Part shown: in pieces, positions 1 through 6,634 of the stretch
Layout of the letters: each line of letters opens with the position of its first letter
Position numbering within the stretch: position 1 is the stretch's first letter
Source of the DNA: JBBQZO01 sp038207625
GTDB lineage: Bacteria > Pseudomonadota > Gammaproteobacteria > Burkholderiales > Burkholderiaceae_D
Assembly: GCA_038207625.1 (NCBI GenBank)
Contig: JBBQZO010000003.1
Location: 310,001 to 374,000 of the forward strand
DNA length: 64,000 nt
Direction of reading: 5' to 3'
Notes under the pieces: generated by a model
What the model was told of the DNA's origin: nothing
Seen by the model: only the letters and a program-made list of their open reading frames with translations
The model's database searches: none
Program-made: the position numbers and the translations under genes

Positions 1-723
1 GGCAAGACCACGACGCTGTACACCACGCTCAAGGCGCTGGCGACCTCGGAAGTGAACGTGTGCACGGTGGAAGACCCAATTGAAATGGTCGAGGCGGCGT
101 TCAACCAGATGCAGGTGCAGCCAAGCATCGACCTCTCCTTCGCCGATGGCGTGCGTGCGCTGATGCGGCAGGACCCGGACATCATCATGGTCGGCGAGAT
201 CCGCGACCTGCCCACCGCCGAGATGGCGATCCAGGCGGCGCTGACGGGCCACCTGGTGCTGTCGACACTGCACACCAACGACGCGCCGTCGGCGGTGATG
301 CGCCTGCTCGAACTGGGCGTGCCGTATTACCTGCTGGAGGCGACCCTGATCGGCATCCTGGCGCAGCGCCTGGTGCGCACGCTGTGCCCGCACTGCAAGA
401 GCCCGGACGGCGAACTGAGCGACGAGATCTGGAAAACCCTCTGCGGCAGCTGGGACATGCCCAAGCCGGCCAAAATCTACCGTCCGATCGGCTGCCCGGA
501 ATGCCGTCAGACCGGCTACCGGGGGCGCACCGGCCTGTACGAACTGCTGACCGTGACGGAAGACTTTAGCAGCATGATCCGCGACGAAACGGACCTGTCC
601 GCGCTGCGCCGCCAGAGCGTGGCCGACGGCATGAAACCGCTGCGCATCGCCGGCGCGCTGAAGATCGCCGAGGGCGCCACGACGGCCGACGAGGTGCTCA
701 AAGTGACGGCGGCGCTGGTTTAA
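1..723 (+). CDS. GspE/PilB-type secretion ATPase, C-terminal part (5' truncated by window)
   Basis: The reading frame is open from base 1, so only the last 240 residues are visible. It begins inside the Walker A loop (GKTTTLY). An Asp box (TVEDPIE, about 22-28), Walker B (DIIMVGEIRD, about 60-69) and His box (GHLVLSTLHTND) follow, the standard order of PulE/GspE hexameric ATPases. A tetracysteine zinc site (C129, C132, C165, C168) sits before the conserved YRGRTGLYELL segment. Such ATPases power type II secretion or type IV pilus assembly from the cytoplasmic face of the inner membrane. Which system it serves cannot be told because the N-terminal domain and upstream neighbours lie outside the window. 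Confidence 0.92.
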   Translation, partial: GKTTTLYTTLKALATSEVNVCTVEDPIEMVEAAFNQMQVQPSIDLSFADGVRALMRQDPDIIMVGEIRDLPTAEMAIQAALTGHLVLSTLHTNDAPSAVMRLLELGVPYYLLEATLIGILAQRLVRTLCPHCKSPDGELSDEIWKTLCGSWDMPKPAKIYRPIGCPECRQTGYRGRTGLYELLTVTEDFSSMIRDETDLSALRRQSVADGMKPLRIAGALKIAEGATTADEVLKVTAALV

Positions 724-747
724 ATTGCTGCGAGCGCAAATTAGCTC

Positions 748-776
748 TGGCGCAAACGCGCCGCGCAGCATATAAT
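748..776 (+). promoter_or_regulatory. tRNA-Lys copy 1 promoter
   Basis: A perfect -10 box (TATAAT, 771-776) lies 17 bp after TGGCGC (748-753). The same pair with the same 17-bp spacing precedes the second tRNA copy, which supports it as a real promoter with a weak -35. Confidence 0.65.
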
Positions 777-787
777 CTTGCCTCTTC

Positions 788-863
788 GGGTCGTTAGCTC
801 AGCTGGTAGAGCAGCGGACTTTTAATCCGTTGGTCGCAGGTTCGAATCCCGCACGGCCTACCA
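788..863 (+). tRNA. tRNA-Lys(TTT), copy 1
   Basis: A 76-nt cloverleaf can be folded by hand: a 7-bp acceptor stem (GGGTCGT with ACGGCCT), D arm, anticodon stem GCGGA/TCCGT around loop CTTTTAA with anticodon TTT at 821-823, T arm with TTCGAAT, and an encoded CCA end. It has its own promoter and its own terminator, so it is probably a single-gene transcript. A second copy lies 144 bp downstream. Confidence 0.97.
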
Positions 864-874
864 CGAATACCAGG

Positions 875-905
875 AAGCCCATGAACTCAGGTTCGTGGGC
901 TTTTT
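875..905 (+). terminator. Intrinsic terminator of tRNA-Lys copy 1
   Basis: A 12-bp stem (875-886 with 891-902, one G-T wobble), a 4-nt loop TCAG and a T tract at 901-905, starting 11 nt after the CCA end. Confidence 0.88.
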
Positions 906-967
906 GCGTTGCGGCGCCACCAACGCGAAACTTGCCGGCGGGCGCACCGGCGATTGCCGTGCGCCAC

Positions 968-996
968 TGGCGCAAACGCGATCGGCAGCGTATAAT
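968..996 (+). promoter_or_regulatory. tRNA-Lys copy 2 promoter
   Basis: TGGCGC (968-973), a 17-bp spacer and TATAAT (991-996). The box arrangement repeats that of copy 1, so the unit duplicated with its promoter. Confidence 0.65.
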
Positions 997-1006
997 TCTG
1001 CCCTTC

Positions 1007-1082
1007 GGGTCGTTAGCTCAGCTGGTAGAGCAGCGGACTTTTAATCCGTTGGTCGCAGGTTCGAATCCCGCACGGCCTACCA
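1007..1082 (+). tRNA. tRNA-Lys(TTT), copy 2
   Basis: The 76-nt sequence matches copy 1 and has anticodon TTT at 1040-1042 and an encoded CCA. Its 3' half, from the anticodon loop onward, is repeated at 2976, beyond a two-gene islet. This copy therefore looks like the attachment site of an integrated segment whose incoming end restored the intact tRNA. Confidence 0.97.
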
Positions 1083-1131
1083 CGAATAACCAAAAAGCCC
1101 ACGAATTTGCGTTCGTGGGCTTTTTGCTGTC
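1037..1131 (+). repeat. Left copy of 95-nt direct repeat (attL-like)
   Basis: This covers tRNA-Lys copy 2 from the last base before the anticodon loop through its terminator. The first 57 nt (1037-1093) are identical to 2976-3032. The remaining 38 nt differ at four positions from 3033-3070. The repeat bounds a segment of about 1.9 kb with lower G+C. Confidence 0.85.
1092..1125 (+). terminator. Intrinsic terminator of tRNA-Lys copy 2
   Basis: A 14-bp perfect stem (1092-1105 with 1112-1125) around a 6-nt loop. The 3' arm ends in five T. The 5' arm starts with five A, so it could also act on the opposite strand. Confidence 0.88.
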
Positions 1132-1318
1132 TGGTCCCCATCTGGTCTCGTCAAGAAGCCCCACGCGCCACCAGCCCTCCTCGCCATCGCCCCCTCTCGG
1201 CAGGACCATCCAAGTCGGCCCTGCCGACGGACCACGCCCCCTCGTCGATAAGGAAACTTCGCGGAAGCCTTCAAGCGCCCCATTTTTGCAGTGTTGAAAA
1301 AATCATCAATCCGTTTGC

Positions 1319-1352
1319 ATGTAACGATCGTTTCATGTAACATCCGTTTCAT
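1319..1352 (+). promoter_or_regulatory. Two tandem palindromic operators at the TetR gene start
   Basis: Two 18-bp sites, ATGTAACGATCGTTTCAT (1319-1336) and ATGTAACATCCGTTTCAT (1335-1352), share identical outer half-sites (ATGNAAC / GTTNCAT) and overlap by two bases. The second includes the first two bases of the proposed ATG at 1351. The arrangement fits autorepression by the TetR protein encoded next. That is inference from symmetry and position. Confidence 0.65.
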
Positions 1353-1908
1353 GAGCAGACGAGACGAACTACGCGACAACGCGCTTGACTATTTCCTGGA
1401 CAATGGCTTGGCTGAACTATCGCTGCGACCACTGGCAGAGCAAATCGGCACCAGCGCGCGGCTATTGATTTATCACTTCGAGTCCAAGGAAAAACTGATC
1501 ACGGTCGTGATGGAGCAAGTGCGCTCCCGCGTCCAGCAATCGGTGATGGAAATGATGCATGCAGCCAAAGGCGAGGCGAGCCTGGAGTCGTTTTGGCGCT
1601 GGGTGACCGATAGCGACAATATTCGCTATGTGCGCTTGCTGTTTGAAGTTCAAGTACTGGCACTGCAAAATCCTGCGATCTATTCGCAATTTCTGTCCGA
1701 TACCAGCTCCAGCTGGCTGGAAGTGCTTGAACATGGCATCCCTGAATCGCCCGACCGCCGCACAGTCGCAACCTTGTGCAGCGCTGTGCTCGATGGCCTG
1801 GTGCTGGACTATATGAGCACTGACGACTTCGATCGCACTACCGTCGCATTGAAATTTTTCGTTTCGCTGTTAAGTCAATACAGTGAAAAATTCACTCACC
1901 AACCGTAA
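1351..1908 (+). CDS. TetR/AcrR-family transcriptional regulator
   Basis: This 185-residue protein has an N-terminal helix-turn-helix of TetR type (about residues 8-50, including SLRPLAEQIGTSARLLIYHF) and an all-helical C-terminal ligand domain without a recognisable specificity motif. The ATG at 1351 was preferred over one at 1291 because the family normally starts just before the HTH and the operators lie between the two. It is followed 11 nt later by a CPBP protease gene, so the two are probably one operon and the regulator probably controls both. Codon use is less G+C-rich than in flanking chromosomal genes, consistent with acquisition together with the islet. Confidence 0.87.
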   Translation: MSRRDELRDNALDYFLDNGLAELSLRPLAEQIGTSARLLIYHFESKEKLITVVMEQVRSRVQQSVMEMMHAAKGEASLESFWRWVTDSDNIRYVRLLFEVQVLALQNPAIYSQFLSDTSSSWLEVLEHGIPESPDRRTVATLCSAVLDGLVLDYMSTDDFDRTTVALKFFVSLLSQYSEKFTHQP

Positions 1909-1919
1909 GGAAGCCGGAT

Positions 1920-2672
1920 ATGAACAATCTTGATTGCACCTCAACAACCGTGATGAAAAAGATGGAAAATCCTAAGAATTTATTGGCGTCTCCCAAACAC
2001 ACATTGACTTTGTTTGGCATCTTAACGATTTTGTTGGTGGCCGGCGTACTGAATTCTTCAAAAAACATTACTGCCAGCCACGTAACCGATTCGACTCAAA
2101 TGATCAAGAACGACCTGATCATGATCGGCATGCTGTGGCTCTGGGTAGTTTTTGTCTACAGAGGCATGAAAGACCACGGCCATTCGATTCTGGAATTTTT
2201 CGAGTTCAAGTCATTCACACTGAGCAAACTCATCAGTGATTGTGCCTACGCAGCACTTGCACTCGCACTGATCTATGCGTGTTCAATCGGCGTGCATCAT
2301 TTCTTGCCAGATCACGCATCGCAATCGAACAACCCGCTGCTTTCTTCAAAACCGGAAGGGTTGTTGGGAATCACCGTCTGGTTATGCATCTCGATGAGTG
2401 CCGGGATCAGTGAAGAGATCGTGTTTCGAGGTTATCTTCAGCGCCAACTCGCTGTCATTACCGGGCGCGTCGGCATCGCGATCCTGGCTCAGGGTGTGGT
2501 ATTCGGAATCGGACACGCCTACGAAGGTGTCAGCTCAGTTTTAGCAATCGTGCTGCATGGCCTGTTCCTCGGCATGCTCGCCCATTGGCGCGGCAATATT
2601 CGCGCGTGCATTATTGAACACGCCGGATGGGATATTCTCGCCGGATTCGGATTGCTTGATGCAAATTGGTAA
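1920..2672 (+). CDS. CPBP-family intramembrane metalloprotease
   Basis: This 250-residue membrane protein has several hydrophobic segments (about 30-45, 66-80, 105-122, 150-163, 183-198, 205-222). It carries the CAAX-protease/bacteriocin-processing (ABI, Rce1-like) motifs in order: EEIVFR (E165, E166, R170), F195xxxH199 and a late histidine (H234) near D238. These are the expected catalytic and metal-binding residues in the bilayer. A Shine-Dalgarno (AAGGAAG) precedes the ATG. Family members process prenylated proteins or peptides or confer bacteriocin immunity; the substrate here is unknown. It sits with the TetR gene on the tRNA-flanked islet, with unusually low G+C for this window. Confidence 0.88.
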   Translation: MNNLDCTSTTVMKKMENPKNLLASPKHTLTLFGILTILLVAGVLNSSKNITASHVTDSTQMIKNDLIMIGMLWLWVVFVYRGMKDHGHSILEFFEFKSFTLSKLISDCAYAALALALIYACSIGVHHFLPDHASQSNNPLLSSKPEGLLGITVWLCISMSAGISEEIVFRGYLQRQLAVITGRVGIAILAQGVVFGIGHAYEGVSSVLAIVLHGLFLGMLAHWRGNIRACIIEHAGWDILAGFGLLDANW

Positions 2673-2975
2673 AATTGCACCGATGGATAACCAGCGCCTT
2701 TCGCAGCAGAACAGTCGTGTTTGATTACGGAGATTGTCGATTGTCGGGACAAGTCTGTCGGGGTGGCAATCAACATATTTATAAACAGTCTAAATCGTTT
2801 ATATTGAATCTTGAAATCAGGATTTTTCGGCGCGACACGTCGGAAATTTGGGGAGTACCAGAAGCCTAAAGCAAGGCTTCCGGGGCTAAAATCGATAGGA
2901 AATAGCTGAACATATTCCCCGCGGATTTTGCAAAAACCCAGTATCCGTGCGGGTTTCCAGCCGATAGCGTCGCGC
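2673..2975. other. Intergenic, right part of the islet
   Basis: About 300 bp, A+T-rich compared with the chromosome, with no convincing gene. It contains a 7-bp stem-loop (2861-2867 with 2874-2880) without a T tract. No integrase remnant was recognised. Confidence 0.5.
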
Positions 2976-3070
2976 ACTTTTAATCCGTTGGTCGCAGGTT
3001 CGAATCCCGCACGGCCTACCACGAATAACCAAGAAGCCCACGCATTTGCGTGCGTGGGCTATTTGCTGTC
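2976..3070 (+). repeat. Right copy of the tRNA-Lys direct repeat (orphan tRNA 3' half plus terminator)
   Basis: Bases 2976-3021 reproduce tRNA-Lys from the anticodon loop to CCA, but no 5' half precedes them, so this is not a tRNA gene. A terminator-like hairpin follows (3035-3044 with 3051-3060). Compared with the left copy, an A-to-C change in one arm is matched by T-to-G in the other, so pairing is kept. It is either the displaced original tRNA end after integration or a broken third tandem tRNA. Confidence 0.85.
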
Positions 3071-3182
3071 ACGTCACATTGCGCGCGCAAGACGCTGCGG
3101 CGCGGCGATCAAGCATGGTCCGCCGCCCCGGCCAGGCTCAGCGTGCGTGTATCGGTCACGGCCCCCGCGCGCCGCCAGCGGG

Positions 3183-3704
3183 CTAGCTGGACTTGATCAT
3201 CGCCACCAGCTGGTCGAGCGCCGCGCCCCAGCCCTCGTGAAAACCCATCGATTCATGCTTCTGGCGGCTCGCTTCGTCGCCGTGCATCAACTTGGCCACG
3301 TAACGGGTACCGTTGGCATGCTGCGCCAGCGTGATCACCGCCGTAAACACCAGTTCATCGCATTCGTGTCCGGCACTGCCGGCGCGCTGCTCGCATGGCC
3401 GAAAGCCCCGTCCCAGCGCGTTGGTCCAGACCAGCCTTTCATTGTCCACCACCTCGAGATAGCACCCCACGTTGGGAAAATCCTGGCCCTCGGGCGACTG
3501 CATGACGGTGCGAAACAGGCCGCCCGCACGCAGATCGATCTCGCAATCGATCGTGCGCCATGGCTTGGGGGTGAACCATTGTTTCAGTTGCTCCGGCTTG
3601 GTCCAGGCCTGCCAGACCAATTCCCTGGGCACGTCAATGATGCGCTCGAACACCAGATCAAAACGCGCGTCCGTTTCCATTTGTTGTTGTGCAGTGGTAT
3701 TCAT
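3183..3704 (-). CDS. SRPBCC/AHSA1-family protein
   Basis: The 173-residue product matches the START-like SRPBCC fold of the Aha1 C-terminal-domain family. It has the opening RIIDVPRELVWQAWTKPEQL, then LKQWFTPKPW, an acidic/glycine strand (DLRAGGLFRTVM) and a C-terminal helix with the typical MGFHEGWGAALDQL ending. These proteins are small cytoplasmic hydrophobic-ligand binders, and most bacterial members have no assigned substrate. It stands alone on the minus strand, with no operon partner nearby. The ATG at 3704 lies seven residues ahead of the domain. Confidence 0.88.
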   Translation of the reverse strand: MNTTAQQQMETDARFDLVFERIIDVPRELVWQAWTKPEQLKQWFTPKPWRTIDCEIDLRAGGLFRTVMQSPEGQDFPNVGCYLEVVDNERLVWTNALGRGFRPCEQRAGSAGHECDELVFTAVITLAQHANGTRYVAKLMHGDEASRQKHESMGFHEGWGAALDQLVAMIKSS

Positions 3705-4210
3705 TTTTCCCCAGTCCGTTTGTCAATGTGCGGCATGCGCCGGCCCCCTTGCGCCACTATAACGCGCCGAACGCGCAGCAGCCGCGCGGGTGCGCCTGTA
3801 CAGCCCGCATCGCGGCGCGTCGGTTCCCGCGCTCCGTGCGCAATGCTTGATCTTACGCAGCAAACCAGCGCCCGCCCACCTTAGGACGCGCAGCGATGTG
3901 CAGTATGCTTGAAATGCCAAGAGGAAAGGTGTTCACCAGCGGGCGCAAGGCGACATGGCAAGCGTCTGGGCTTGCCGGTGACATACCGGCCGGGCACGGT
4001 GACGCGGCGTGGTCCGCGCCGGCTCGGCGGTGATGTGCCCGTGCGGCGTGGCGGGCGCGCCTGCTTGCCCATAGGCGACGCATGGCGCTGCCGGCCCGTT
4101 CATTGCAAGTATGGCGCCGGCAGCATCGACAGCGCGCACGCCCAGCATCATTACACTCGCGGCCTTGGTGCCGACACCGCCCAGCACAAGCAACGCCGAA
4201 AGGAAACGCC
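3705..4210. other. Intergenic, no gene recognised
   Basis: About 500 bp between divergent genes. It is very G+C-rich, with several overlapping open frames of arginine/alanine-rich shadow type on both strands. No gene, RNA or strong terminator was recognised. Confidence 0.5.
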
Positions 4211-4702
4211 ATGAATCGTCTGCATCGCTTTGCCGCCGCCGTGATCTGCTGCGCCGCCGTCGCCAATGCCCACGCGTATGACCCGCAAGCGACCATCGGC
4301 GCGCTCGACGCCAGTCTGGCCAACAGTGGTGCGGCCAGCCTCAGGGGCAGCGACAAGGCCGGCGAGAAGACCGTGCCCGCGCTGTACTTTGGCGATCGCA
4401 AGATCAATAACAACTACGACGTCGTCGATAGCATCCGCAAGGCGCACATGGCCACCGCCACCGTGTTCGTCAAGGACGGCGACGACTTCGTGCGCGTGAG
4501 CACCAACGTGCTCACGCCCGAAGGCAAGCGCGCCGTCGGCACCGTGTTGGCGCGCAACAAGGCGCATGAGGCAGTGTCGAAAGGCGAAACATTTTGCGGC
4601 GCCATCGACGTACTGGGAACCTTGTTCGACGCCTGCTACAAGCCCATCAGGGATCAGGCCGGCAAGATCATCGGCGCCAGTTATATCGGTCACAAGAAGT
4701 AG
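4211..4702 (+). CDS. Secreted single Cache-domain protein
   Basis: The 163-residue product has a signal peptide (about 1-22, cleaved after ANAHA). The rest resembles a Cache_3/Cache_2 sensor domain: the YDVVDSIRKAHMATATVFV strand-helix, a DDFVRVSTNV strand and the closing CYKPIRDQAGKIIGASYIG. There is no membrane anchor or output domain, so it is predicted to be a free periplasmic small-molecule binder. The ATG at 4211 follows GAAAGGAAA at good spacing. It ends 44 nt before a chemoreceptor gene on the same strand, so it may present a ligand to that receptor; this is inferred from position only. Confidence 0.82.
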   Translation: MNRLHRFAAAVICCAAVANAHAYDPQATIGALDASLANSGAASLRGSDKAGEKTVPALYFGDRKINNNYDVVDSIRKAHMATATVFVKDGDDFVRVSTNVLTPEGKRAVGTVLARNKAHEAVSKGETFCGAIDVLGTLFDACYKPIRDQAGKIIGASYIGHKK

Positions 4703-4746
4703 CGCGCTCCAGCCCAAGTCTGACAACCCTCTCAAGGAGATATCCC

Positions 4747-6519
4747 ATGCAGGTTTTATTGAAGCTGGGCGACGCGCTCGGGCGCCTGCGCGTCGGTCAA
4801 CAGTTGTACAGCGCATTTGCGCTGGTGCTGGGATTGACAGCGCTGATCGGCACCGTCGCCGTGGCTAGCCTGGAGCGCTCTAACGCACAGGCCGAGGTGT
4901 TGGCCAGCAAATGGCTGCAGGGGGTGGGCGACCTGGCGCAGGCGCGCGCCGCTTTGCTGGAAACGCGCAACTACGAGGTCAAGTTCAGTCGCGCCGACGA
5001 TAGCAGTTACCGCGCCGAGTACCAGCAGAAGCTGACGCTGGCCGCCAAGGCCGGCGCGGCCGCGCTGGCCCTGTACGAACAGCGCGTCGACGGCGCGCCC
5101 GAACGCGCGCTGCTGGCCGAATTGACCAAGAGCTGGGGCGCCTACCAGCAGGCGCAGCAGAAAGTGCTGGGCCTGGGCCGCGCCAATCAGCGCCAGGATG
5201 CGGCCGACATCAGCGACGGCCTGGCCAGCACGGCGGCCGACGAGACGCTCAATGCGCTCGACAAACTGACGGTATTCAATTTCGACGGCGCCAAACAGGC
5301 CGCCGGTGCGGCCAACGCCGTCTTCCTGCAGGCGCGCCGCGTGATGCTGATGCTCGTCGGCCTGTGCTGCGCCTTCGGCGCGCTGCTCGCCTACACCATC
5401 GCGCGCTCGATCACGCTGCCACTGCGCAAAGCGGTGGCGGTGTCGCAGGCGGTCGCGGCGGGCGATCTGACGGTCGAGTTTGAAGCATCCGGGGGCAACG
5501 AGGCGGCCCAGCTGCTGGTGGCGCTCAAAGCGATGAACGTCAGCTTGCAGCAGATCGTCGCCCAGGTGCGCAGCGGCGCCGACACCATCGCCAGCGCGTC
5601 GAGCCAGATCGCGGCCGGCAACCAAAACCTGTCGGCGCGCACCGAGCAGCAAGCCAGTGCGCTGCAGCAAACGGCGGCGTCGATGGAAGAGCTGACCTCG
5701 ACCGTCAAGCAGAACGCGGACAACGCGCGCCAGGCCAATCAACTGGCCATTTGCGCCTCCGAAGTGGCCGTCAAGGGCGGCACGGTAGTGGCCCAGGTGG
5801 TGCTGACGATGGATACGATCAACGCCTCGTCGAAGAAGATCGCCGACATCATCGGCGTCATCGACGGCATCGCGTTCCAGACCAATATCCTGGCGCTGAA
5901 TGCGGCCGTGGAAGCGGCGCGCGCCGGCGAACAGGGACGCGGCTTTGCCGTCGTCGCCAGCGAAGTGCGCAGTCTGGCGCAGCGCTCGGCGGCGGCGGCC
6001 AAGGAAATCAAGGGCTTGATCGAGGACTCGGTCGAGCAGGTCGGCACCGGTGCGAAACTGGTCGACCAGGCCGGTTCGACCATGCGCGACATCGTCACCA
6101 GCATCGGCAACGTCACCGACATCATGGGCGAGATCACAGCGGCCAGCCAGGAGCAGAGCACCGGCATCGAGCAAGTCAGTCTGGCCATCACGCAAATGGA
6201 TGAAGTGACCCAGCAGAATGCGGCGCTGGTGGAGCAGGCGGCCAGCGCCGCCGGCGCGCTGCTGGAACAGGCGGGCACGCTGACCCGGGTGGTGAGCGTG
6301 TTCAGCATCGATGTGGCAGCGCCGCCCACGACGAACGTCAGCACGCTGCACGCGTTCCGGGCGCCGCAGCGCAGCGCGCGGCCGGCTGCGACGGCCAAGC
6401 GCGCCAGCACGCTTGCGGTAACGCCCCTGCCGGTCCGGCGGCGCTCGGCGCCACAGCCCGATGCGCCGCGCAAGGCCGACGCCAAAGCGGCCGAAGCGGG
6501 CGACTGGGAACAATTTTAG
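4747..6519 (+). CDS. Methyl-accepting chemotaxis protein
   Basis: This 590-residue receptor has TM1 (about 20-42), a helical periplasmic domain of the four-helix-bundle kind, TM2 (about 199-219), a HAMP domain (about 220-272) and a long signalling domain. The hairpin-tip sequence is intact (GIAFQTNILALNAAVEAARA). The C terminus ends in DWEQF, similar to the NWETF-type pentapeptide that tethers CheR and CheB, so it can probably recruit the adaptation enzymes itself. AAGGAGATAT precedes the ATG at 4747. Its only visible partner is the upstream Cache gene; no che genes are in the window. Confidence 0.95.
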   Translation: MQVLLKLGDALGRLRVGQQLYSAFALVLGLTALIGTVAVASLERSNAQAEVLASKWLQGVGDLAQARAALLETRNYEVKFSRADDSSYRAEYQQKLTLAAKAGAAALALYEQRVDGAPERALLAELTKSWGAYQQAQQKVLGLGRANQRQDAADISDGLASTAADETLNALDKLTVFNFDGAKQAAGAANAVFLQARRVMLMLVGLCCAFGALLAYTIARSITLPLRKAVAVSQAVAAGDLTVEFEASGGNEAAQLLVALKAMNVSLQQIVAQVRSGADTIASASSQIAAGNQNLSARTEQQASALQQTAASMEELTSTVKQNADNARQANQLAICASEVAVKGGTVVAQVVLTMDTINASSKKIADIIGVIDGIAFQTNILALNAAVEAARAGEQGRGFAVVASEVRSLAQRSAAAAKEIKGLIEDSVEQVGTGAKLVDQAGSTMRDIVTSIGNVTDIMGEITAASQEQSTGIEQVSLAITQMDEVTQQNAALVEQAASAAGALLEQAGTLTRVVSVFSIDVAAPPTTNVSTLHAFRAPQRSARPAATAKRASTLAVTPLPVRRRSAPQPDAPRKADAKAAEAGDWEQF

Positions 6520-6634
6520 GTAGCAGGGTCGGCCAACGGATAAGCGTGCTGACCGGCTCTGCGTACTAGCGCGCCGCTGCGCTCGTGCTGGCGCGCCACC
6601 GATGCGCGGCGCCCGTGCGCGTACGCCGCTTGCC

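Noticed and set aside
2976..3021. Third tRNA-Lys gene
   Set aside because: Only the 3' half is present; no D arm or 5' acceptor strand precedes it.
2928..3884. A 318-codon plus-strand frame across the tRNA remnant and the SRPBCC gene
   Set aside because: It reads through the tRNA fragment and terminator and then antisense to a recognised protein.
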